A stretch of 64,000 bases of DNA from Sapria himalayana (Eukaryota > Streptophyta > Magnoliopsida > Malpighiales > Rafflesiaceae): contig JAREIK010003088.1 of NCBI GenBank assembly GCA_029783825.1, forward strand, positions 1,542,084 to 1,606,083, in the 5' to 3' direction. The translations under genes were made by a program, and so were the position numbers. Of the stretch, positions 40,148 to 50,643 are shown in pieces (position 1 is the stretch's first letter; every line of letters starts with the position of its first letter). The notes beneath the pieces are model-generated. The model was not told the origin of the DNA. It was given only the letters and a program-made list of their open reading frames with translations, and ran no database searches.

Positions 40148-40490
40148 TTTTAATTAAAGATGAAAAGTTGTGGTAATTTTTATTACAGGTGAAAAGTTAT
40201 GGTAATTTTTATTACAGGTGAAAAGTTATGGTAATTTTTATTACAGGTGAAAAGTTGTGATAATTTTTATTGCAGTTGAAAAGTTGTGGTAATTTTTATT
40301 ACAGATGAAAAGTTGTGGTAATTTTTATTGCAGATGAAAAGTTGTGGTAATTTTTATTACAGGTGAAAAGTTGTGGTAATTTTTATTACAGGTGAAAAGT
40401 TATGGTAATTTTTATTGCCGGTGAAAAGTTGTGGTAATTTTTATTTCAGATGAAAAGTTGTGGTAATTTTTATTAAATATCCAAAGTTAG
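40148..40490. repeat. 29-bp AT-rich minisatellite upstream of the PMEI-like gene
   Basis: About 12 units of GATGAAAAGTTGTGG followed by TAATTTTTATTACA (29 bp in total) lie in tandem. They differ mainly at RTG/TTG and CAG/CGG positions and end 140 bp before the start codon. There are no spacers, so it is not a CRISPR array. Confidence 0.93.
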
Positions 40491-40631
40491 GTGATTTTAT
40501 TACATATTTTTATGTTGTTCACTTTGACATTAATTCAGCCCTTTTTTTTAAAAATATTTAACTCTGCCTGATATTTCCAGCCATACGTGAAGCGCGGGTC
40601 GTCTGCTCCGTCCTGTGCGCAGAGAAGGAAG

Positions 40632-41213
40632 ATGAACTCATCCGGCTCGCCTGCTTATGCATTCGTCTTCGTCCTTGTTATTATGCTGAGCTCTCTGTCT
40701 CTGAGCCACTGCGGATCCAACGCCGACCTTGCGCAGCAAACCTGCAGCAACTCCCTGATCACCAACTCCACCCTCTGCTCCTCCGTTTTGTCGTCGGTCG
40801 GACAGAGCCCGACCACCCAGGTGAAGGGGCTGGCTGTCATCGTGCTTGGGCAGGTGAATGCCAGCGGCGCTGATACTCTCGCATATGTCAGAACACTGCT
40901 CCTCGATGCCAACGCGAGCGACACTGCGACCGTGAAGTGCCTGAACCTGTGCATCGACCTCTTTGTCAATGCTACTCGAGAACTGATCCCGGACGCTCTG
41001 AACGAGCTGCAATCTGGATCCAGAGGCATAGCCCAGCGCAAGATCGTAGACGTGGCTAATATTGGTGTTACTTGTGGTTCTTGCTTCTCCAGCGGCCGAT
41101 ATGGATCAACATTGACCCCCATCTCCTCCCATTTGGACGACATGTGTCATCTTTACTTTCAAGAGGCCACGGTGGCCAGAGAGATCATTGAGATCAGCGA
41201 CTCCCACGGCTGA
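40632..41213 (+). CDS. PMEI / invertase-inhibitor-like secreted protein, intronless
   Basis: 193 residues with the plant invertase/pectin methylesterase inhibitor (PMEI) four-helix fold; such proteins bind PME or invertase in the cell wall or vacuole. I chose the ATG at 40632 because it places a normal signal peptide at the N-terminus (hydrophobic AYAFVFVLVIMLSSLSLSHC). Upstream in-frame codons to 40587 lack an ATG. The mature part starts near NADLAQQTC. The first disulphide pair is likely the Cys of QQTC with that of STLC; later cysteines are in VKCLNLC, VTCGSC and DDMC, and the typical LNELQSG and ATVAREII segments are present. PMEI versus invertase inhibitor cannot be settled by sequence, and the extra cysteines (LCID, GSC) are unusual. 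It is divergently arranged with the DUF632 gene. Confidence 0.85.
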   Translation: MNSSGSPAYAFVFVLVIMLSSLSLSHCGSNADLAQQTCSNSLITNSTLCSSVLSSVGQSPTTQVKGLAVIVLGQVNASGADTLAYVRTLLLDANASDTATVKCLNLCIDLFVNATRELIPDALNELQSGSRGIAQRKIVDVANIGVTCGSCFSSGRYGSTLTPISSHLDDMCHLYFQEATVAREIIEISDSHG

Positions 41214-41578
41214 TCATTCTGCATTTCAGTCCTTCTGTCTGTCTGAATTATTTGTGTCTTATGAGCTGTTTTTCTTTCTTTCCACGTGCGATTCTAAGAG
41301 TTTACAGTTGAACTTCAAATGGTTTTAATGGATTAATGTTGTTTACCGTTTTCAAGATGATGATGATGAACGCTGATTGGTGGGATGAGGATGAAAGAGC
41401 AAATTTTTTGAAGCTAGCTAATGTGTGAAAGCCTAAGGCTCAAGTATTCGTTTTTAAAGCCCAAGTGCTACACCACCACTATATATATGCATGTACATTT
41501 GTACGTGTACATTTAGCATGGGTATTTTGGTATTTTATAATACAAAAATCTTCATTAGTTTAGGTGTTTGGGGGTTAA

Positions 41579-41952
41579 GGGCAACTCCAATGGGAGGTGC
41601 CATCCATGTAACTGTCAAAATGACACCCAAATCATAAATTCTGTTGATCCAATGGGGGTGGCATAGGGGGTTAGAAAATGGCATCCAAGGTAGAGGTGTC
41701 ATGTTTGGCAACTTTGGAGAGAGAAAAAAGAGGATGTAAAATAGTAGTTATGACTACTTTGCATCTCACAATGAATCTATCAAGGAGTTGAAAAAATAAC
41801 TTTTGAATAAAAAAATATTTAATTATTAAAATACCACCCTATTTTGGCACCTATAATTGGACCAAAATTATATTAAGGGTGCCAAAATATTGTTAAAGTT
41901 TACAAAATGACATTTAGCATTACTTTTTTGGCAACTCCCCTTAGAGTTGCTC
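41579..41952. mobile_element. Tourist-like (PIF/Harbinger) MITE with TAA duplication
   Basis: 374 bp from GGGCAACTCCAATGGGAG to CTCCCCTTAGAGTTGCTC. The inverted ends agree at about 15 of 18 positions. TAA flanks both sides (41576-41578, 41953-41955). It lies about 365 bp downstream of the PMEI-like stop. Confidence 0.85.
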
Positions 41953-42818
41953 TAAGTGGTTTATGGATTTAGTTTAAAATATAAACAAAAAAAAAATTGT
42001 ATTTTATTAATTTTATCTCATTTTTGAAGGTTATGGTATTTGAAAAAAATAATAATTTTAAATTTTTTTTTTAATTTGAATTTAATATTTTTTTCTTACT
42101 ATTTTATATTAATATAATATTACATATTTCTTCTTAATATTTTTGAAGGTTATAATAATCTTAAGAATAATATTACATATTAATTCAATATAAACTAGTT
42201 AATTGATTTATATTAAAATAATAATCAAAAAATAAATTAATAATATATTATAAATGAGATAAATATTTATTAAAATATATTAATAATACTTAAAATGATC
42301 CAAATTTTAAGTAAGATATATTACTTAATAATAATTTGACTTTTAAATATTTATAAAATTTTATATATTATAATATAATTTGTAATTAATAATATAATCT
42401 GTAAAATATATAGATTATAATCAAATTTTTAAAAATTATATTTGTCTGATTCATAATATAATCTATAATTAATATTTTAGTAAAAATAAACTTATAAATA
42501 ATAAAAATGTATACTTAAAATTATAATGATGATAAAAAATTAGATTTATGATTTATGATTTTTTTTTTTTTATTGTTTTATATTTAGGGTTTAGGGTTTG
42601 ATTTATGATTAATACCCAGGGTTTTGTGGATTATGTGTTTAGCAATTTAGGGTTTAGGTGTTTAGAGCTTTAGGAGTTTAGGGGTTTGTGTATTTTATTT
42701 AAAAATTCAACTAACAAAAAATTTTATTTTGTTAATTTTATCTTAATTTTGAAGGTTATAGTCTTTGGAAATACAATAATTTTTAAAATTTTTTTTCCTA
42801 TCAAAATATGTATTATAA

Positions 42819-44599
42819 TATTGTGGAAATCAAGTTTATTTCCACATAACAAAAATACTTTAATAAAATACCTGACAATAGCTATAAAATAGACAATAAA
42901 GAAAAGATCAGATTTACTAAGATTGGCCAATTATGTATGCATTCTCCAACACTACCAGTATATTATTATCAAAAAAGAGAGAGAAAAAATTATAATTTAA
43001 TTTTATAGTAAAAAGATTAATTACAAGAGAAGAGGTTTTTAACCTTAAGAGGAAACTTTATTTTATAACCCCTTAAAGCCTCCCAACTCCACCCATCTCC
43101 ACCTTGACTATTTCAAACAAACATTTTTTATCTCCTCTTACAAACAATTTGTAGTGACTTCAAATGTATCATAAAGGTTTGCCTTCATATTCTAATAAAA
43201 TTTATCAAGTTCGAGCAATACTCCAATGTTAATGAAAGATATTAATCTTCATTATCATATGCAGCTGCATTTGAATCTTCATTATCATATGCAGTAATAT
43301 TTGAATCTTCATTATCATATGAGCTACATTTGGAATCTTCAACAGTCTTTCCTTTGCCAATTTTATTTTTCTTCTTCAGCTTTGGACAATCTTTCTTCCC
43401 TTGTCCTTTTTCCCTGTAAAAGGCACACTTTTCTTTTCTGACTCTGGATTCTGATCTTCCTTTCTTCCCTTTGCTTCTATTTTACAAATGTCCTATTGCT
43501 TCTACTGCATCATTTGTGCTTTTCTTCTTATCTTTTCTTCTCAATTCATAACTATATAAAGCATCACAAACTTCACTAAGAGACACTTGAGCCTTCCCAT
43601 GGGGTAGAGCAGTTTCAAGGAACTCAAACTACTCAGGAAAAGACCCCAACAACACCAAGGCAAAATCTTCATCTTCAAAAGTTACATCCAAATTTAACAG
43701 ACCTGAAAAAGTTGATTAAAATTTGTGATGTGTTCATTTAACATGGTAACATGAACATATGTGAATCTGAATAGTATTTCCTCATATGAAGCTTATTCTA
43801 ACTGCTTTTCTTCAGTAACTTTTCCTCTAGTTCCTTCCATAATTTGCTTTGCAGATGTTTCTTTACATAATACATACTTTTGTTCTTTAAACAGGCATGA
43901 TCGAATAGTAGCACATGCTAATCGATTAATTACTTTCTATTCCTTCTCTTCAGCATCATCTGGTTTGTCTCATTCAATGGAAATATCTATACCTTATTGG
44001 AATAAGGCATCTAGAACTTTACTTTGCCATGTACCAAAATCACTGGTGCCATCAAACATCTCCATTGAAATTTTGGTATCTGACAACACAGTTCTCATCA
44101 TAGCTGATGAAGAACTTTTCTAATTTTTTGCTGAAGTTGATGTTATGTCATCTGCCATTTTTTCTATAATATCTATTTCATAGCTTTCAAATACAAAATA
44201 AGCAAGGGAATGTTTTTGATGTGGAAAATCAAACTAAGCCACAACCACAAAGCATACACATTAACCTCTTATGATATCAATTATTGTGGAAATCGGGTTT
44301 ATTTCTACATAACAAAAATACTTTAATAAAATATCCAACAATAGCCATAAAATAATAATAATAAAAATATCATATTTACTAAGATTGGCCAATTATGCCT
44401 ACATCCTCGAACACTACCAAAATAATATTATTAAAAGAAAGATAAACATTTACAATTTAATCTTATAGTAAAAAGAATAAATATAAGAGAAGTGGTTTTT
44501 AAATGGGAGGTTTTTTTTTTTATAACCCCTTAAAGCCTCCTAATTTCACATATTTTCGATGTGGGATTGAAAGACTATTTAATTAAACAGTCACCAACA
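42819..44599 (-). mobile_element. Short Copia-type LTR element, gag remnant only
   Basis: 1781 bp flanked by a perfect 5-bp duplication TATAA (42814-42818, 44600-44604). LTRs are 42819 to about 43123 and 44282-44599, sharing TATTGTGGAAATC and AACAAAAATACTTTAATAAA. On the minus strand the LTR runs TGTTGGTGACTG to CCACAATA. Just inside the 5' LTR the minus strand reads ATTGATATCATAAGAGG, resembling the usual Copia primer-binding site ATTGGTATCAGAGC. There is no pol region, so it is non-autonomous. The two LTRs differ at many positions, indicating age. Confidence 0.85.
43350..44158 (-). pseudogene. Decayed Copia gag with altered zinc knuckle
   Basis: On the minus strand from ATG at 44158 a gag-like frame begins MADDITS and continues through a KISMEMFDG segment. 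Several in-frame stops and apparent frame changes break it. Near 43380-43430 the zinc-knuckle region reads CAFYREKGQGKKDC: the normal CCHC pattern is changed (second Cys to Tyr, His to Gln). A short CATATGAAGATTC-type tandem repeat follows (about 43240-43340). It is not functional as it stands. Confidence 0.75.
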
Positions 44600-47290
44600 T
44601 ATAATTATAATGCATATTTAAAATTATAAAGATGATAAGAAATTGAGATATATGATTTACAGTTTATAATTTAGTAGTTTAAATGTTTAGGGGTTTGAGG
44701 CTTTAAGTCATTAGGAGTTTATGAGTTTAATTTTAAAAATTAACTAAGAAAAAAATTTCAAATTTTGTTTTCTTTGAATTCATTATTTATAAATATAATA
44801 TTTTAGTCGTAATAATCTTAGAAAAATATATATTGTGTTAATTCAGTATAAACTAGTTTCTTGATTGATATTATAATAATCAACAAAAAAAATTATAAAA
44901 TTTTATAAATGAGCGAAATATTTTATAAAGTATATTTATAACAATTTATGACTTTTATATTTTTGAATCTTTTTAATAATATTATATAGTCTTTTGATAA
45001 TAAATAATTCTTTTTTAATTATATTTTCTCGCTTATAAAATATTTTATAATATATATTTTAGTAAAGACAATCTTATAATTAATTAATATGTATAATTAA
45101 AATTATAATAATTATTTAATAAAAAAGAGATATTTATGGTTTATGGTTTTGGATATTGGGGTTTTAGGGTTTAAGGATTTAGGGGTTTAGTTGTTTGGTT
45201 GTTTAGGGGTTTAGAGATTTAGGTGTTTAGAGGTTTAGGACTTTAGGGGTTTAGGTGTATATGGGTTTATTGGTTTGGAGGTTTAGGTGTTTAGGAGTTT
45301 AGTAGTTTAGAGATTTAGGTGTTTAGATTTTTGGGGTTTAATGGTTTAGGGGTTTATGAGTCTAGGGGTTTTGGCATTTAGGTGCTTGGGGGTTTATAGC
45401 TTATGGGTTTAGGGGATTATGGTTTATGTGTTTAGTGGTTTAGGGTTATCACGAGTTAAGGGATTATGATTATAAGAGTTTAGAGGTTTAGTGATTTAGA
45501 GATTTAGGGGATTAGTGGCCGAGAGGTTTAAGGGTTTAGGGAATCAGGGTTTAGAGGATTAGGGTTTATGGGTTTACTAGTTTCAGGGTTACGAAGTTTA
45601 GGGATTTATGAGTTTAAAAGTTGAAGTATTAAGGGGTTTGTGAATTTAGTTTAAAAAATCAACAAAGAAAAATTTTAATTTTATGACTAGTTTATTGGCA
45701 TAGTATAGTTATTTAAGCCTTCGGAATTACAATAATTTTCACAATTTTAGGTTTTTTGGGGTTTATGAGCCTAATAAAAAAAAAATAAACTAAAAAAATT
45801 CGTCTAATGAATTTTGTCTCTTTTTTGAAGGTTATACCTTTGTAAATATAATAATTTATTATTTTTTTTTCGAATTTGTATTTATTATTTCTACTTAATA
45901 TTTTAGTTATAATAATATTTAAAATAATGTGTCATGTTAATTCAAATAAACTAATTTATTGATTGATATTATCATAATTACCAAAAAATGTTTATTAAAA
46001 TATTTTTATAAAATTTAAAATTATTTGAAATCTAACTAATTTTTATAAGATTATATAGGGGTTTATGAATTTAGGAGTTTAGGGGTTTATGAGTTTAGAT
46101 GTTTAGAGTTTTAAGGGTTTAGGTGTCTAAAAATTTATTTTAAAAAATAAACTAAGAAAAATATTTAATTAATAAACAATAAAGGTTATAGCCTTTGAAC
46201 ATAAAATAATTTATAAATTTTTTTTTATAATCTAAATTCAACGTTTATCCTAATATTTTAGTTATAATAATCTTAGAAATAATATATCATATTTATTCAA
46301 TATAAAATAGTTTATTGATTAATAATATAATAATGACCCAGAAAATAAATTAATAAAATCTTGTAAAAGAGATAAATATTTATTAAAGTATATTTATTAT
46401 ATTTAAAATAATTCAAAATCTTAGTACAACATATCACTAAATTATTATTTTTGATTTGTAAATATTTGTTTGTTTTTATAAGATTAAGAAACTCTTGTAC
46501 TATATTAATAAATAAATATTTAAATATTTATCAAAACATATTACTAAATTAATAAATTCTTGTAAATAATTATATAGTCACTTGATAAACAAAGTTTATT
46601 AAAATTATATTTGTCTAACTCTTAATATATTTTGTAATTAACATTTCAAGAAAAATAAAACATCTAAATAATTATAATTAATAATTAAAATTACATTGAT
46701 GATAAATAAACAAGACAAATGAGTTTGGGGTTTAAGAGATTACAAGTTTAGGGGTACAGGGGTCTAGCAGTGTAGCGGTTTAGAGGCTAAGGTTTTTAGG
46801 GGCTTAGAAGTGTAGTTTTGTAAGGGTTTAAAAGTTTAGGTGTTTAGGGATTTATATGTTAAGTTTAAAATTTCAACTCATAAAAAAATTTTTTTTGTGA
46901 ATTTTGTGTCATTTTTGAAGTTTATAGCCTTTGAAAATATAATAATGTTTAATTTCTTTTTCAATCTAAATTCAATATTTATTTTTAATTCTTTAGTTAT
47001 ATTAATTATAAGAATAATATATCATGTTAATTCAATATGAACTAGTTACTTGATTGGTATTATAATAATAAACATAAAATAAATTATTAAACTATTATAA
47101 ATGAGATAAATATTTATTAAATTTCATAAGACTATATAGTCTTGATAACATATAATGTTGATTTAATAATATTTTTTTATAAAATTATGTAGCCTTATTT
47201 ATTATAATTATTTTATAAAATTATGTAGCCTTATTTATTATAATTATTTTATAAAATTATTTATTAAATTTCTTGTCTAAATTAACTTAT

Positions 47291-48143
47291 ATATAAGCTC
47301 AAAATATAAAAAAAAAACAAAAAAAAAACAAAAAAAAACAAAAAAAAAACAAAAAAAAAAGCAAAAAAAAACAAAAAAAATATAAATAAAAAATAAATAA
47401 AAAATATATAAGCTGAATATATTTAAGTATATTAATAAAAAAACCCTTTAAAAATTTAATTTTGAAAAAATAATCTTTCATCATGAAATGGGTATTGTTT
47501 TTTGTAAAAATATCTTCATTTTTTTCACAAAAAATCACTTTTTTATTATTTAAATAACAGGAATCAATGGGCTATTCTTACAAATAATGCGTATTTGTTG
47601 AGATCACATGCACGAGCCAAGGCCTAGGCTAAGCTTGATCTGAACCAGGGGTGAAGTGAAGAAGAGAGCTTCTCGAGGGAGTGGGGGTGGGACACGTAGC
47701 TGAACGAGCAACAGCCATTAAAAAGCACCAAGCCAGGTAAACGAAATAGACAGAATCACAGTCAAACTTTCTGTGGCGCCTGCAAAGACGACAGAGCCGG
47801 ACTCTTTTGTCCTGGAGAGATTGGCTGGGACCAACCACTTATTATTTGATTGACTGGTCTCTCCTCTCCTCATCATCTACGTGAAATATTCTTACCCACC
47901 ATGGATTTTCCCGATAGTTGATGAGCCAAGCAATGACGGGATTATAAAGCGTTAAGATTCCGCACGGTTTTGTCGTCGGGGACACGTTTCGACTACTGAA
48001 AACGATATCCGAAGTCCATCATCAGCTTCGTCTCGCGCCGTTGCAGCGAAGGAGCGGACGTACGTAGAGGCCGTGCCATCATCTGCGTCTTCTTCCTGGA
48101 ATCTAGAGCAGAGAGAGATAACAGTTCAGAGAAAAGAGATCCA
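47291..48143. other. Region upstream of the remorin gene
   Basis: AT-rich and A-run-rich to about 47560, then mixed-composition sequence with no recognised gene. GATTATAAAGCG at about 47939-47950 is a possible TATA box some 200 bp before the remorin ATG. The GAGAGAGATAACAGTTCAGAG leader immediately upstream of the ATG looks like a 5' untranslated region. Confidence 0.35.
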
Positions 48144-50320
48144 ATGGAGTACGAGAGGATACACAAAGTTCAGGTTTGGCTGGTTTTTCTACTCTTCTTA
48201 TTACCCAAGTTTGTAGCGCTCTTCATCTTCTTTCGGCTTCTCCAACTGGTACTGGATTCATTTTTCCTCGGAATATCCCGCCAACACATGCTGCTTAACT
48301 TTCCGTTAAAAAAGAACAGAAATCATACATTTTATTTTATCATGGTTCGGCAGAGATTTGGGCCCTGTTTCTATTTTTTTTCCCGCCCCCGTAAATGTCT
48401 GTGAACTGCTGCAGACTGGCTTAATATCTCCAAGCAAGTTTAGGACGAAGATAATGGGTCCTCACCATAATAGGAAGCAGGATGGTTCAAATTGTTCTTC
48501 TTCAAGAACATCTCCTTCTAAACTCGAGGACAATGAATTTTCCAAGAGCAGCTTGCTAATCTCCCAGATTGGGAATTTTGACGAGGAAGGTTAGTCTAAA
48601 ATGCGTGTTATATGTTCCTGCCAAAGGTGTTCGATAAAATGCTAGAAGAGATCTAACCTTGCAATTTCACAATTCCAAGCTAGATCCGATACCACAAATT
48701 CAGTTCATGATGAACTATGTTGTAGTAAGGATCTCATTTGATTTTCTTATGTAGATGCTACATTAATATAATGCTAGTTCATGTTCTTTTGTGATTGCAA
48801 GTACCTTCGTCTAAGGGCAGTAGGTCTCAGATTCAAGACTCATCACATCACACTTTGATTTTTGAGAGTAAGACTGTCAAAATATTAATCTCTCAGAGAT
48901 CACGAACTAAGCATGAGCCTTATACATCAGATAGAATTTTTTTTTACACCATTATTATTATACACACAAAAATATTATCATTATTTTTAGTTGTAAATTG
49001 TAAGTCGTAACTAAAAAAATATTTTAGTTTTTTTTTTTTTAATCTATACACCAAATCCATTCAAAACTATCGAGTATCGAGATTATATGCTTGATTAGAT
49101 ATTAATTTTATAGAGCAGCTATAGTGTATGAGAGTGCTCCAATCATGTATTGTATATCTTGCCCTATATTTTTGATTATACATTAGCGTAAATAATGATT
49201 TTTTGACTTAACTATTTTAACATGAAAGTATAGTCATAACATTGAGAGAGATTAAGTCATGCCAACATAAATTTAATTTATGAAAATATTATATATTTTA
49301 TTATATGTAATATCTTTGATTTTAGTGTGTAGGGGTAAGACTGTCAAGATATTAATCTCTCTCATATCTCATGCTATAAAAAAAGTGAATTGAGCACTCA
49401 TTTGTCCATGCTAAAATATTATCCAAGTGCACGAAAGAAATAAAAAAAAAAGTACTCATTATAACCTTAAAATTCTTCTGGGATATTCTCTTGCTGATTC
49501 ACAGATTAATATAGATTTGAATCCTATAAACTTTACTCATTCATTAGTGGACTTCTTCACCATCCTAAGATATCTCTCATGTCATATATTTAGTTATTCA
49601 TTTTCTAAATCTATATCTTAGTGACTGTCAATTGAATTTTCATATTACTTTGGTACAAAAGATATTGTTAGATGCGTTTAAATCATTACTAATATATCGA
49701 ATCTCATATGAATTTCAAAATTAAATGTGCTTGGTTATGATCACTACTAAGATGATTGACCAGTGTAAAAGTTTGTCGTATACATCTACCCTAAGGTTGA
49801 TAAGGGGAGGGTGAATTTTTTTTTTAAAAAAAAAGATATTGTTGTAGGTGCCCAAGAGGTACTTTTGTTGATACTAATTTTTATATTGACTCGAGTTAGG
49901 TTTGACTGATTAGTCTATAGATAAGTATTATCATATATTACTTATATTTTAGAGTTTTCTCATAATATCTTATACGTAGTATATATTGCTAAACATTTTA
50001 AATATAATATATTGATAATTAAATAATGAGACATATCACTTCTATTCCTATCTTATATAAGTAAAAAATATATAATTCACGACATGTACAGTTCAACTGA
50101 TGGGGATGTTGAACCCGTGCTTTCTTCTTTATTGGGGGAGCAAATTCAATCCTCATGGGCTACACCTCAGAGTGTGTGGATGAGGATAACCTTGATAATT
50201 GTTCGAGGTGCCAATCTAACTCGAGTTAAGTTTGATTGATTGGTTTATATCTTATAAGTAGTATACATTGCTAAACAATTAAATTATAATATATAGATAA
50301 AATAAAAAAAATAAAAAAAA

Positions 50321-50352
<32 letters not shown>

Positions 50353-50612
50353 AAGAATTATAATATTTTAATAATTAAAAAAGAAATATATCAATTCTAG
50401 TCCATCTTATATAAGTAAATAATATATATACATACCCACAACATGTATAGTTCAATTGATGGGGAGCAAATTTGATGCTCATGGGCTACACCTCTCAGCC
50501 TGTGGCCAATGATAGCCTCGATGACTATTCGTGATGCCAATCTGGCTCAAGGAATCACACAATTTAATACACACACACACATATATATAAGAATAAATTA
50601 TTATTTTATCAT

Positions 50613-50643
<31 letters not shown>

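Larger units (their letters stand above)
38906..40631. promoter_or_regulatory. Shared upstream interval of the divergent DUF632 and PMEI-like genes
   Basis: The two start codons face away from each other across 1726 bp, so any core promoters lie here. The interval contains a perfect 22-bp palindrome (39398-39419, half-site AATCTCCACAA), a cluster of GAGCT/AGCTC inverted motifs at 39585-39770, and two minisatellites described separately. I see no convincing TATA box or named element. Confidence 0.45.
41960..47290. repeat. Degenerate telomere-like / AT-rich composite repeat block
   Basis: Tracts of TTTAGGG-like words (GGGTTTAGGGG, GGTTTAGGTGTTTAG) occur near 42580-42690, 44680-44720, 45150-45660, 46040-46130 and 46700-46860. 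Each is followed by a related AT-rich segment beginning near AACTAAGAAAAATTTT and containing TTTTTGAAGGTTATAGCC and AATATAAACTAGTT (near 41980, 42710, 44745, 45780, 46150 and 46865). The unit is irregular, roughly 0.4-1 kb, and is interrupted by the LTR element at 42819-44599. The 3' part to 47290 is plain AT-rich, followed by an AAAAAAAAC tract (47307-47380). No gene. Confidence 0.7.

Noticed and set aside
40148..40490. Possible CRISPR array because of regular 29-bp repeats
   Set aside because: The repeats are directly adjacent with no unique spacers, in plant nuclear DNA without cas genes.
40587..40631. Longer N-terminus for the PMEI-like protein
   Set aside because: The frame is open to 40587 but begins with GTG, and the extra basic residues would precede the signal peptide; the ATG at 40632 is better.
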